DNA from: Tipula vernalis
Taxonomy: Eukaryota > Arthropoda > Insecta > Diptera > Tipulidae
NCBI GenBank assembly: GCA_958295665.1
Contig: OY282558.1
Span: forward strand, 181,824,015 to 181,888,014
Reading direction: 5' to 3'
DNA length: 64,000 bases
A program made the position numbers and the translations under genes. The notes beneath the pieces were generated by a model, which did no database searches, was not told where the DNA came from, and worked only from the letters and a program-made list of their open reading frames with translations. This document shows, piece after piece, positions 1-9,355 of this stretch (positions within the stretch are counted from its first letter, which is position 1; every line of letters begins with the position of its first letter).

Positions 1-237
1 TTTCGGCCACCATATTGAGTCTTTCATAGTGTAAAATCAACTTTGCCACACACGTTTGGAAATTAGAGTTCAAGACCTTTCATTTGACCCGTTATCGACC
101 TCAATCGGACCTATTCAAGCGATTTTATAGCCATATTTTCGCAGAGAAATCGATGTCAAGTTAAATGTACGATTGAATGCTAATAAGTGTGATTGTATGA
201 GTTTTAGAACGAATGACGTAAATATTACCATTAAGAT

Positions 238-240
<3 letters not shown>

Positions 241-269
<29 letters not shown>

Positions 270-2510
270 CCTTTATTTAATATTACAACTGATTTACAAA
301 TCATTTAGTAATTTATCTTTCTTAAATGAAGATTCACATTTGACGGGCAGTAGCCCAATGGGTACTCCCGTTTGAATTTACATAGTAATTATTTTTCTCT
401 ATCCGAATTAAATACAACTGCCCAATTCCAAAGGTTTCTGCCTTTGAAGTCTTCTTACTGCATTGGTGGTATCCAACAAACTTCGTATGTCTGCATTTTG
501 GTGCCGAGATATCCGCTGAATGTGTTTCTTCGCATGATTTTGTATTTCTTCACTTACATATTCCATATTTAAGTCCCTATGGAGGTTATCATTTCTAATG
601 TACCATGGTGCGTTTACAATGCCACGCAGCACTTTGTTTTGAAAACATTGAATCATTTGTACATTTGTCTTCTTGGTACAACCCCAAAGTTGAATACCGT
701 AGGTCCATATTGGTTTAAGTATTTGCTGATATAATAGCAATTTGTTATGTATTGTAAGCTCAGAGTTTCTACCTATTAGCCAATAAATTTTCCTATATTT
801 AATGTTCAATTCTTCTTTTTTCTTTTTAACATGCTCTTTCCATCTAAGCTTGCTATCGAGAGTCATGCCGAGGTATTTGGCTGTATTTGCATTTGGAACC
901 GGCCTTGAATTAAGTTTCACTGGAATCCAGTTAACTTTCTGGTTTGTGAAGTTTACGTGAACCGACTTTGCTTCGTTTAGGCTAATGCGCCATTTCTTTG
1001 TCCAACTACTCACTGTGTCGGTTGCTTTTTGAAGTTTGGTCGTTGCTTCTGATATACACTTTCCAGTCGCCAGAATAGCTGTATCGTCTGCAAATGTTAC
1101 TATGGTGGAACCTTCTGTATTTGGCATATCTCTGGTGTACAGGATGTACAATATAGGACCCAGTACGCTACCCTGTGGTATGCCTGCTGATATTCTCTTT
1201 AGTTCAGAGTACTCTTGGTTATATTTTACACGGAAATGTCGGTCTGCGATATAAGATTTAAGAATTTGATAGAATTGCTTAGGTAGATCTCGATGCAATT
1301 GAAATTCAAGTCCTTGATGCCAAACTTTGTCGAAAGCTTGTGCTACATCTAAGAAGATGCTGGAGCATATCTTCTTATTCTCAAGTGAGTCTTCGATTAT
1401 ATCCGTTATTCTGTGAACTTGTTCTATCGTAGAGTGATTTTCTCTAAATCCAAATTGGTGTGGTGGAATCAAATTTCTCTCTTCTATTATTGGCTTGAGT
1501 CTCTTGAGCAGTAATTTTTCAAATAATTTTGAAATTACAGGAAGTAGTGAAATCGGTCTGTACGACTTTTTATCGTTCGCTGGTTTGCCTGGTTTGGGGA
1601 TCATAATTACTTCAGCAACCTTCCATTGCCGTGGGACATATTTTAGTCTGAAGACAGCATTGATAATTTGAACCAATTTTCGTAGTCCCTTCTCGGGGAT
1701 GGCTTTTACGACTTGTCCAGTAATTAAATCATATCCTGGAGCTTTTTTTGCGTTCAAATTACACTTGATCTCATTTTTTAATTCCTGTAATGTTACACAT
1801 CGAATATTATATTCATCAATTTTGCTAATTGTTATTATGTTTTCATCTGCTGTTTGCCTAGGTAACGGTTGAAAGGTGTCTTCCAAGTGAGCTGCAAATA
1901 AAATAGCTTTTTGCTTGTCACTTTTGGCCCAGGTTCCTTCCTCATTTTTAATAGGTGGCACATGCATTTTAGTTCTTTTTAATCCCTTTGTTGCTTTCCA
2001 AAGAGAGTAATCAGTATCTTTATGTTCGGTGAGACCATTTAAGTACTTGTTGATAGTTTCATTCTTAATTTCTTTTATAAGTTGTTTTAGTTTATTGCAT
2101 AGAAAATTGAGGATTTTTTTGTTTTCCGGGGCGCGTGTCCTTTGCCAGGTTTTTCTTGCCTTCCGTTTCTCTCTAACTAACTCTCTGACCTCAATAGGAT
2201 AATTTTGATTCCTACGGGATTCGGTGTGACTAGCAGGAGAACTTTCCCATGCTGCTTGTTGAATAGTACTGTTAAATACCTCTAGTTCGTCTTCCAACTG
2301 TACCGGTGTTTTAATCGGCACTCGTAGATTTGTTTGCATTTCAATTAGTTCTTGGAATAGGTCCCAGTTAGTTCTATTATTTGTTAATTTAGGCAGGTTA
2401 TCCTTATTAATTATCATTGTGCTGAGTGTCATGATAACAGGTGTATGATCGGAATATATCCCTTCGCTGTTTTCGATGTACATGTAATCCTCGAAGATCC
2501 CTTTCGTTAC
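241..2510 (-). mobile_element. 5'-truncated jockey-like LINE insertion
   Basis: A non-LTR retrotransposon copy read on the minus strand. It ends at a 29-base T run (241-269), which is the poly(A) tail in element orientation. The same 9 bases, AAGATGAGT, lie at 233-241 and 2511-2519; I read them as the target-site duplication. The copy starts inside the endonuclease domain, so its 5' part was never copied or was lost. Its open frame is unbroken, the tail is nearly pure and the duplication is exact, which together suggest a recent insertion. The 3' UTR between the stop (408) and the tail is about 140 bases. Confidence 0.9.
408..2483 (-). CDS. jockey-like LINE ORF2, partial: endonuclease end plus reverse transcriptase
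   Basis: This frame codes 691 residues of LINE ORF2, the protein that copies the element RNA into the target site. The first residues contain the endonuclease C-terminal motif SDHTPV, so most of the APE-type endonuclease is missing. The RT follows: YRPISLLPVISKLFEKLL, a QFGFRENHST block, motif A (FLDVAQAFDKVWH), SAGIPQGSVLGP, and the catalytic FADD with thumb motif TAKYLGMTLDSKLRWKEHV. The motif order and the FADD box fit the jockey clade. No RNase H domain follows. The frame stays open a few codons upstream of the annotated start, as far as the insertion junction at 2510; the ATG is therefore not a natural start. There are no stops or frameshifts, unlike every other LINE relic here. It is probably not expressed as a full protein. 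Confidence 0.9.
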   Translation of the reverse strand: MYIENSEGIYSDHTPVIMTLSTMIINKDNLPKLTNNRTNWDLFQELIEMQTNLRVPIKTPVQLEDELEVFNSTIQQAAWESSPASHTESRRNQNYPIEVRELVREKRKARKTWQRTRAPENKKILNFLCNKLKQLIKEIKNETINKYLNGLTEHKDTDYSLWKATKGLKRTKMHVPPIKNEEGTWAKSDKQKAILFAAHLEDTFQPLPRQTADENIITISKIDEYNIRCVTLQELKNEIKCNLNAKKAPGYDLITGQVVKAIPEKGLRKLVQIINAVFRLKYVPRQWKVAEVIMIPKPGKPANDKKSYRPISLLPVISKLFEKLLLKRLKPIIEERNLIPPHQFGFRENHSTIEQVHRITDIIEDSLENKKICSSIFLDVAQAFDKVWHQGLEFQLHRDLPKQFYQILKSYIADRHFRVKYNQEYSELKRISAGIPQGSVLGPILYILYTRDMPNTEGSTIVTFADDTAILATGKCISEATTKLQKATDTVSSWTKKWRISLNEAKSVHVNFTNQKVNWIPVKLNSRPVPNANTAKYLGMTLDSKLRWKEHVKKKKEELNIKYRKIYWLIGRNSELTIHNKLLLYQQILKPIWTYGIQLWGCTKKTNVQMIQCFQNKVLRGIVNAPWYIRNDNLHRDLNMEYVSEEIQNHAKKHIQRISRHQNADIRSLLDTTNAVRRLQRQKPLELGSCI

Positions 2511-2519
2511 AAGATGAGT

Positions 2520-2892
2520 AATAATATAATTAGGGTACTCACTCCATCGTGAATAATGTGTTAAGAAAGGCCCTTATAATCAAATAAATCTCAAATATTG
2601 AACATATTTAATAAACTTGAACATATTTCTGAGGGAACGAATAAAGTTATTGCTAAACTTATATATGGGTAAAATCAATCGGTAGTGTTTCCAAAAGTGT
2701 ATCTTTTAGTTAAAGGCTAGTGTGAGTAACAATGGAGTAGGTGCTAGTAGTTTTACGCCTAGTACGAATTTAAAAAAAAATTTAAAAGCATCTAAGAATG
2801 AAGAGAATAGGAAGGTAGTAATATTTTCTAAATCGAAAAGTGGTGTTTGTGTTTGCTTATTGTGTATGTGAATTTACTACAAGAAGCTTAAA
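2520..2892. other. non-coding flank
   Basis: This AT-rich stretch lies between the jockey-like insertion and a LINE relic. I see no coding signal, RNA gene or repeat structure in it. Confidence 0.4.
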
Positions 2893-3086
2893 AGAGATAC
2901 GAGAGGATCAGGCAGAACCACAGTAATTGGAAAGAATGTTTGTGGGAACGTTGGGTGAATGAGGAAAAAGATTGTGAGTTGTGTGGAAGCGTGGAGGATG
3001 TCGACCATCTAATAATGGCCTTCCCAAAATACAACCAAAACAGATATAAAGTTCAACATCCCTCGGAATGGATAAAACTTTACTAG
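2893..3086 (+). pseudogene. LINE relic: C-terminal zinc-knuckle segment
   Basis: One frame, open from about 2893 to a stop near 3086, reads through a Cys-x2-Cys ... His block: KDCELCGSVEDVDHLIM, followed by a proline where LINE proteins normally have Cys-Pro. This resembles the C-terminal CCHC-like finger of non-LTR retrotransposon polyproteins. Here the last cysteine appears to be replaced by phenylalanine. No RT is readable directly upstream. It is on the opposite strand to the jockey-like copy and belongs to a different, older element. Confidence 0.5.
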
Positions 3087-5200
3087 ATTAATAAATGCCG
3101 GAGGTTTAACTTAAAAGGAAATGTTTGAATTTAATACAATGAATGGGGTGACTATTTGATAGCAAATAAGAAAACACTAGACGGTTCCTTTTTTAAAGTT
3201 AAAATTATTCTAAACGAAATTGTATTAAAACTTGCAAAATTGAATTATTGGCAACAAGGCACGTTATTTTTGGAGCCAAGCCTAATAAAAAAAATTAAAA
3301 ACAGTCAACGTTCAACAATGACTTATTTATATTTTTTTGTTGTTGAAAATAACCAGGCTCTAGTCCAGCAGAAAATGATAATTTGGCCGATGGTCATTGA
3401 GACTACCACCGTTTAGGAAAGCGCTGGTTTCAGCAACCACTTTAGTGGAAGGCACTTAAGAGCAAGGCCCCGACATTTTTTTTTTTTCAGTATGGCCAGG
3501 GTTTTATTAGAAATGGCCTAGACCAACATAAAATCATTACTAAACCGATTAAGCTTTCCACTGATTAGCACATTCATTAAATTCTAAATTGAACTTTCAA
3601 CAATGAGCTTGTTGGATGTCGCACATCACAGGCATTCTCCTACACATGTTCTAAACGAATAAATAAAACATTATGCAGAAATCCAGACATTGACTAGACA
3701 AGGAGTAAAATGCTTATGTCATTTTCTTGGAAAAATACCATTGACGTATGAAAGCTCCTAAAGTGTGGCAAATCACACATAATCGTCAGAATACTGAGAA
3801 TCCACTTTTACAGGATTGCTGTGTGAGACAAACAAAACAAGGCAACATAAGGATTTACGATTAAGCCGACAGAGGCATATCGTGCAAAATGGTAATATTT
3901 AAGTTTTGTCAAAGTCTGGGCAAAAATGCTAATAGTTTTGTAAAAGAACTGCCATTGGTAAAACGTTTGCTTCCCACATGTGGAAAGGATGTCGGGAACT
4001 ACTATTGCGATTGTACCTAAAACATTAATTTCTATTCACATCCTTCCCTCCCGGACTTACAATTTATCCTGCTTTTGGATAAAACAGAAAAACAAGAGAA
4101 CGTAATTCAAATTTGAAATGAAAGCATAATTAAACATGACACATTTAATTGAAATTCTTTAGTTAAAGCGGAATTCGTATTACGGAGCTAAAAAACACTT
4201 ATTTTTACATTATTATCCCATTTGTCAAAGTTGCGACAGTAAAATTATACAGCTGGTACATAATTAAATTACTTACGATACAATCACCCAAGCGAACAGG
4301 AAAAATTTCTATAATTTATTTTTATATCATTCCTCTTCTCTCTCCACCAAGTCACAAACATATGAAAAATAAAAAAAAAACGAATGACGTCATAGATAGA
4401 TGAAATGCTTTATTTTGTGGAAAAATAACTTTTTTAAATTGTTTATTATTTTTGTTAAATCGTTCTTAACTAATGATAAAACTAATACAACGATTTATAA
4501 TCCACTATGCCCATCCGCGATGTTGTAAATAAGCCGGGTAGGTTGGGCAATTACAAAGGGCATTTCGTCTGCCTATTTTATTTGTATATTCTTATAGGTT
4601 TCAACTTCAACAAAAGGACTGTAGTTTAGATTTATTTATCAGCGTAATAATAGAATCAAATAGAACTAATAAAAACAAATTAAGGTAGATGGTAAATATA
4701 CTTATTTACTAGATTTAGTATTACTTATTAAGTGCATAGGTTACAAATAGTAGTATAAATAATGATGGCCCAGCTATTTCCAAAAATTTGAAATATGTTC
4801 AAGCAGGTTTTTTACCACTAACCCTTAAAAACTGTCGTTTGTCTTGAACTATTCGTTTCTTTTTGCGGTGAATCTGGTTATGTAACTAATGTGACTTTAG
4901 GCCCTTTTAGAGAATCAAAGAAGCGTCCATGTTGAATAATACATGACTGTTTGTCATGAGTGAGTTTTGGTCATAAAATTGTAATTGTGAAATTAGAGTT
5001 TAAGCTGTATAACCGTCACTTCCATTATTGTGTAGTGAAATTCTATTCTTTGTATTAGTGCGACTTTCAATAAACAAAGCAGTGTTACAAACGTTACACA
5101 ATTTCAAAATCTGCTACATAACGAAAATCGTAAACCTTGTTTGAGTCCCTTACACAATCAACAATATATGCAAACAGTATTATGCAGAGCTTAAATTTTT
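3087..5200. other. AT-rich intergenic DNA, nothing recognised
   Basis: I see short homopolymer runs and scattered stops in all frames. The longest open frame (3156-3416, plus) has no family motif and simple composition. No gene, RNA or clear mobile-element boundary was recognised. Confidence 0.4.
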
Positions 5201-5503
5201 TGTTCTTTTAACGCTCTTTATAAAAATTTTCTCTTACCCTCTCCTCTAATGATAGACACAAAAAAAATTATTTCGCTCTTTTAAAGTGATTTAAATTTTT
5301 ATTTTTAATATTGCTCTAGAAAAAAGGGAGCGTAAAAGTTAAAAATATCGCTCCCTGTATATATTAGAGAGCGATTGAAGCAAATATATTAGGGAGCGAT
5401 ATTTTTTGAAACACACCAATTGCTCTTTGAAAATCATTAAATAAAGAAAGTTCAATAAATGATATTTGGATAAAGTTTTAGTGAAATTTTACTTGCGCGG
5501 AAT

Positions 5504-6600
5504 ATGGCCAAAAATACGGAACTTGGCTATTCCTTAACCGATGGTGATGCAATTCGACATGTGCGTTCGAAATGGGATTCTAAAATGATTTTTGGATTAG
5601 GTTCTGGAATTTGGCCAATTATGATGAAACTTGGCTTTTCCTTAACCGATTTTAGTGAAATTTGAAGTTCTGGAATATGGCCAACTAGGATGGAACTTGG
5701 CTATTATTTAACCGATTTTAGTGAAATTTGACATGCGCGATTGAAATGGGATTCTAAAATGATTTGTAGACAATGTTTTGGAATAAGGCCAACTAGGATG
5801 GAACTTAACCATTTCTTAACCGATTGTGATGCAATTCGACATTTGTGTTGGAAATGGAATTCAAAATGATTTTTGAATATGCCCAAGTAGAATCCCAGTT
5901 CCATTGCGCATGTTAAATTTCATTAAAATAGGTTAGAAAAAAGACAAGTTCCCTAATAATTGAATAGAAGAATTGCATCACTGTCGGTTAAGAAATAGTC
6001 AAAAATAACTGTAGAATCTCATTTCCAAGAACATGTCGAATTGCATCACAATCGGCATAGGAATAGCCAAGATAAAGAATATCCAAGTTCGATCCTAGTT
6101 GGCCATATTCCAGAACTTCATCTAAAAATCATTTTAGAATTCCATTTCCTTCGCGCATGTCAAATTTCACTAAAATCGGTTAAAGAATAGCCAAGTTCCA
6201 TCCTAGTTTAGAATCCCGTTTCGAACGCGCACGTCAAACTTCACTAAAATCGGTTAAGGAATACCCAAGTTCCACAATAAGCGCGTTTTTTTATTCGCTC
6301 CGGATAGCTGCTATCGAGAGCCGTCATATGAAAAGTGGCTCCGGATAGCGCTCCGTATAAATAGGTAGAGCCAAATATTTTTTATATCAAGTTTTCGCTA
6401 AACAATTGAATTAAAAATGATAGTTTGATGTTAAATAAGTTTAGTTTACCAATAAATAGCGCGTCAAATTTAAATTTAGGGGTAGAAAAATGACGGCTCT
6501 CGATAGCAGCTATCCGGAGCGAATAAAAAAACGCGCTTAATAATTGGCCAAATTCCAGAACTTTATCCAAAAATAATTTTAAAATCCCATTTCCAGTTTA
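5504..6600. repeat. foldback repeat cluster (about 110-bp units in both orientations)
   Basis: A unit of roughly 110 bases, recognisable by 'ccaactaggatggaacttgg', 'ccgattttagtgaaatttga' and 'gaaatgggattctaaaatga', recurs about four times in plus orientation between 5504 and 5890. It recurs several times as its reverse complement from about 5900 to 6600. The two halves therefore form a large imperfect palindrome. This is the layout of foldback-type elements with internally repeated arms. Copies are diverged by substitutions and small indels. Short GAGCG-rich strings outside both ends (5270-5400 and 6660-6880) may belong to the same structure. Confidence 0.6.
6280..6537. mobile_element. 258-bp MITE with long terminal inverted repeats and TA duplication
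   Basis: The ends are AGCGCGTTTTTTTATTCGCT and its reverse complement, and the inverted match extends through CCGGATAGCTGCTATCGAGAG to about 47 bases per arm. TA lies directly outside both ends (6278-6279, 6538-6539). A TA target duplication is typical of Tc1/mariner-type elements, but other groups also use it, so the superfamily is an inference. It has no coding capacity. It interrupts a unit of the surrounding foldback cluster and is younger than it. Confidence 0.75.
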
Positions 6601-7610
6601 TCTGTTCGCTAACAAAACAATCAGGCTTTATAAAATGAGAATTTTCAAAGGTTTTGAATGGAACCGTTTGCCCAGAGTAGAGCGTATTTGTTTTTCAATA
6701 TAGCTCAGTAACAAAGAGCGAAAATGTGATAATACAAACACAATAGCGAAAGAGCAAGAGCCTTATAATAAAAATATTGCTCCTGTTCTTCAGAGTGATA
6801 GTTTTTTTTACAATATCGTTCCTTAAGAAGAGTTTTCTAATAGTTTTATTATCGCTCTTGAAAAAAACGAAGAGCGAAATGCCATCCCATTTTAAACTCT
6901 GGTATTATGCAGACATATTGATGTATGGGCTGATTTGGTTGTTGCACAACAGTTTGTATAAAGGGCCCCATATACGATGAAACAATTTGTACAATTTTGT
7001 TTTTTGTACAACATCTCGTTTCGCAAACCATTCCCATACACGTGTTGCACACTACTCACTCTCACGCAACAACAATAGTTTTGGAAATTTCATTTCCAAG
7101 TTATTAATGCACAAAACACAACGGAGCCAACAATGATCAACATCTTTGTATAACACTCTCTGTTGCGCAAATTACTCGAAAGTGTACAAAAAAATACTCT
7201 CATTTCTCATTCATAGTTTTTGGTCGGGCCAAAATGAAAAAAAAAAATGTCACTTAAATATTATTTTGTATCAAATTTCAGCATAAAACGCAATCATTTA
7301 TAACTTATTACTTAAAAATAAACATTTCCAAATTTAATATTTAATTAAGCAAAGAACCGAATGTATCACCAAAAATATATTTTAAGTTGATGACTAAATC
7401 CAAAAATTGTTTGCCATCTAAATCCAAAAGAAAAAATTTGGTTTTTCTGTTATAAATGAGTGCGTTTTATGCCAGAAAATCGAGATAGTTTTTTTTATTT
7501 TGGTTCGATCGAAGAGTAGGAATCTGTGAAAAGAAGAGGTCAACTAAAAATGTGAAAGAATTGATTTATGATGGTTCAGATAGTGATCATTCAAATTCGC
7601 AATACAAAGA
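6601..7610. other. non-coding, GAGCG-rich then AT-rich
   Basis: The first third contains repeated GAGCG/CGCTC strings, possibly the outer part of the foldback cluster. The rest has TTTGTACAA-like and TTGCAC-like short repeats around 6930-7170 but no clear inverted-repeat boundary. No gene is recognised. Confidence 0.35.
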
Positions 7611-8100
7611 TTAGGTTAAGTTAGGTTAGAGTGACTGCTTTGGCACAAACGGTATCGGTTGTGATGTGAAGTAACACTAGAAACTGTCTAAGAACCACCC
7701 GCCCACTTTAACCAAATAACTGACTGGTTGGGTTGGTAGAGAGAATCTTCCTAAGGCGAGAAATCTCCGAGCGGAGATTTTTCTTGACTCCAAGACATCC
7801 TTTGTGCCTTCCTTATCTTTCTTATGTACATTCTTAAGTCCTCTTGGTCCCCTTTTATATACATTCTTAGGTCCCTTGTAAGATTCAATTTTCCCAGTCC
7901 TGAGCCTCCTCGTACTTTTAGCTCTATTAAAGGCATACGATTAATTCCCAGATCCCTAGACTATCATACTCGTACAGGTTTTTGTTTAACTCTAGGCCTA
8001 ATCATTGAGCAAGTAGCATTATTCGTGGGGGTTCGAGAAGACTTTCCGGGTAGCTGGGTGAATCTGGAAGCTAGAAGGTATATTTCGGGGATCAGATAAT
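7611..8100 (-). repeat. repeat fragment ending in TTAGG-like string
   Basis: The stretch begins on the plus strand with TTAGGTTAAGTTAGGTTAG followed by AGTGACTGC. A second locus (29424) begins with TTAGG x4 followed by ATGGCTG, so the two look like the same end of one repeat family. Read on the minus strand, they would be 3' ends with a CCTAA-rich tail. Within it, two imperfect copies of a block containing 'tacattcttaagtcc' lie in tandem near 7827-7880. Coding content could not be recognised. The 8100 boundary is approximate. Confidence 0.35.
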
Positions 8101-8207
8101 GAGGGTTCATTGCCCACTGTCCTTTCCTTAACCTTGGGGAATTAACCTGGAATACGCTTTAAAATCACAATTTTGCAACAACCAAAATATGCTAAATTAT
8201 TAAATAT

Positions 8208-9347
8208 TAGGGCTTGGCCGTTCCCGGATCTTTGACATTCCCGCGAAACGGGATTGTGATTTTCTGATTGGCTGGAATTCCCGGGATTCGGGGCAAGACA
8301 AGTTTTTTATCCGATACTGCATTATGCATGTAATATTATAATTCAACAATTTTAAATTTTAGGAAAATCATTAATTGCTAAAGATTTAAAATAATCGAAA
8401 AAAATGTGATGTACTGATTTAATCATTCAATCGGCGGATTCTGTTCTCTCATCATGGGAACCTACTGGAGGAAAAAATGAAATTTAAACTATCAACGTTG
8501 TACATTTTTTCAATTTTTTTGAATGTTAATTAGTTCATGTAATTTCTAACATGCTACCGGTGATTAGACCATTTTAAATTATTGATTTTATCATAATCAT
8601 AAGCTCATCAGCACCCTTATTCTGTAAAAAATAAGATAATGTGTAAACGTGAAAACGGGTAAACTTTGTGATTTTTTACTAGAATTACATTAAATTGTTT
8701 TTCGATTCTCTTTTCGTTCACTGTTTATCACGTGTAAACTTTATCTTATTTTTTATAGAATAAGGCTACAGTTCGAAACTGGATTGAATGCTCTTACAAT
8801 CTTCGTAACATATTAAATTAAATAAATAGAATTCTGTCTATTAGTCGGTTTCGATGTTGTGAAGAAGAAAAAATTGTAAGAGAATTTATCTTTAGTAGTA
8901 TGATTCGCTAGTACATAACGCACAGTACATTCTGTATATATAGAATGTAAATTGTGGTATAATCAGTCCAGTCCCCGCGGCCTGATGAGAAGATTGTTTT
9001 TTTCATAATCATAAGCTCATCAGTTCGAAATTGGTTTGAATCCTCTTACAATCTTCGGAACATATTAAAATCATAAAAATTAAAAATATCAGCTTTGATT
9101 TTAATGAACATATTGCCAACAGTTTACAGAGCCGAATGCGTCCAATGGCGATTTAATTTTCGTTAGAAACCCCCGCGCTAATGGAAATCTCTTCGGTCGA
9201 TGTCGGCTTAGCAGTATAGTGGGCAGTTTTTAATTTTGGTTGTTTTGCCATTTTTGGCTTAAGCTTAGTACCTTACTTTTCCTTGTACCAGGTTTATAGA
9301 TATAACACGGGAATTTCATCACGGGAATTCGCGGGACGCAAGCCCTA
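8208..9347. mobile_element. non-autonomous hAT-like element, 1,140 bp
   Basis: The element begins TAGGGCTTGGCCGTTCCCGG and ends with CGCGGGACGCAAGCCCTA; these are imperfect inverted repeats. Exactly 8 bases, TTAAATAT, are duplicated outside (8200-8207 and 9348-9355). An 8-bp duplication with TAGGG-type ends is characteristic of the hAT superfamily. No transposase frame is present. The interior contains a direct duplication: a block with 'tcataatcataagctcatca' and 'aatcttcg' is present near 8591-8820 and again near 9003-9070. The first copy is interrupted by a second small element. Confidence 0.85.
8612..8768. mobile_element. 157-bp MITE nested in the hAT-like element
   Basis: The inverted ends centre on CCTTATTCTGTAAAAAATAA at the left and its near-perfect complement at the right, continuing to about 35 bases per arm. 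The insertion point is visible because the host block has an uninterrupted duplicate at about 9003: there the bases before and after are contiguous. CAG flanks both sides (8609-8611, 8769-8771), a possible 3-bp target duplication. It has no coding capacity. Confidence 0.7.
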
Positions 9348-9355
9348 TTAAATAT

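Noticed and set aside
2511..2600. Extension of the jockey-like ORF further 5'
   Set aside because: The frame happens to stay open past the junction, but the target-site duplication at 2511-2519 marks the element end.
3156..3416. 86-residue plus-strand frame as a gene
   Set aside because: Simple A/T-driven composition and no family motif.
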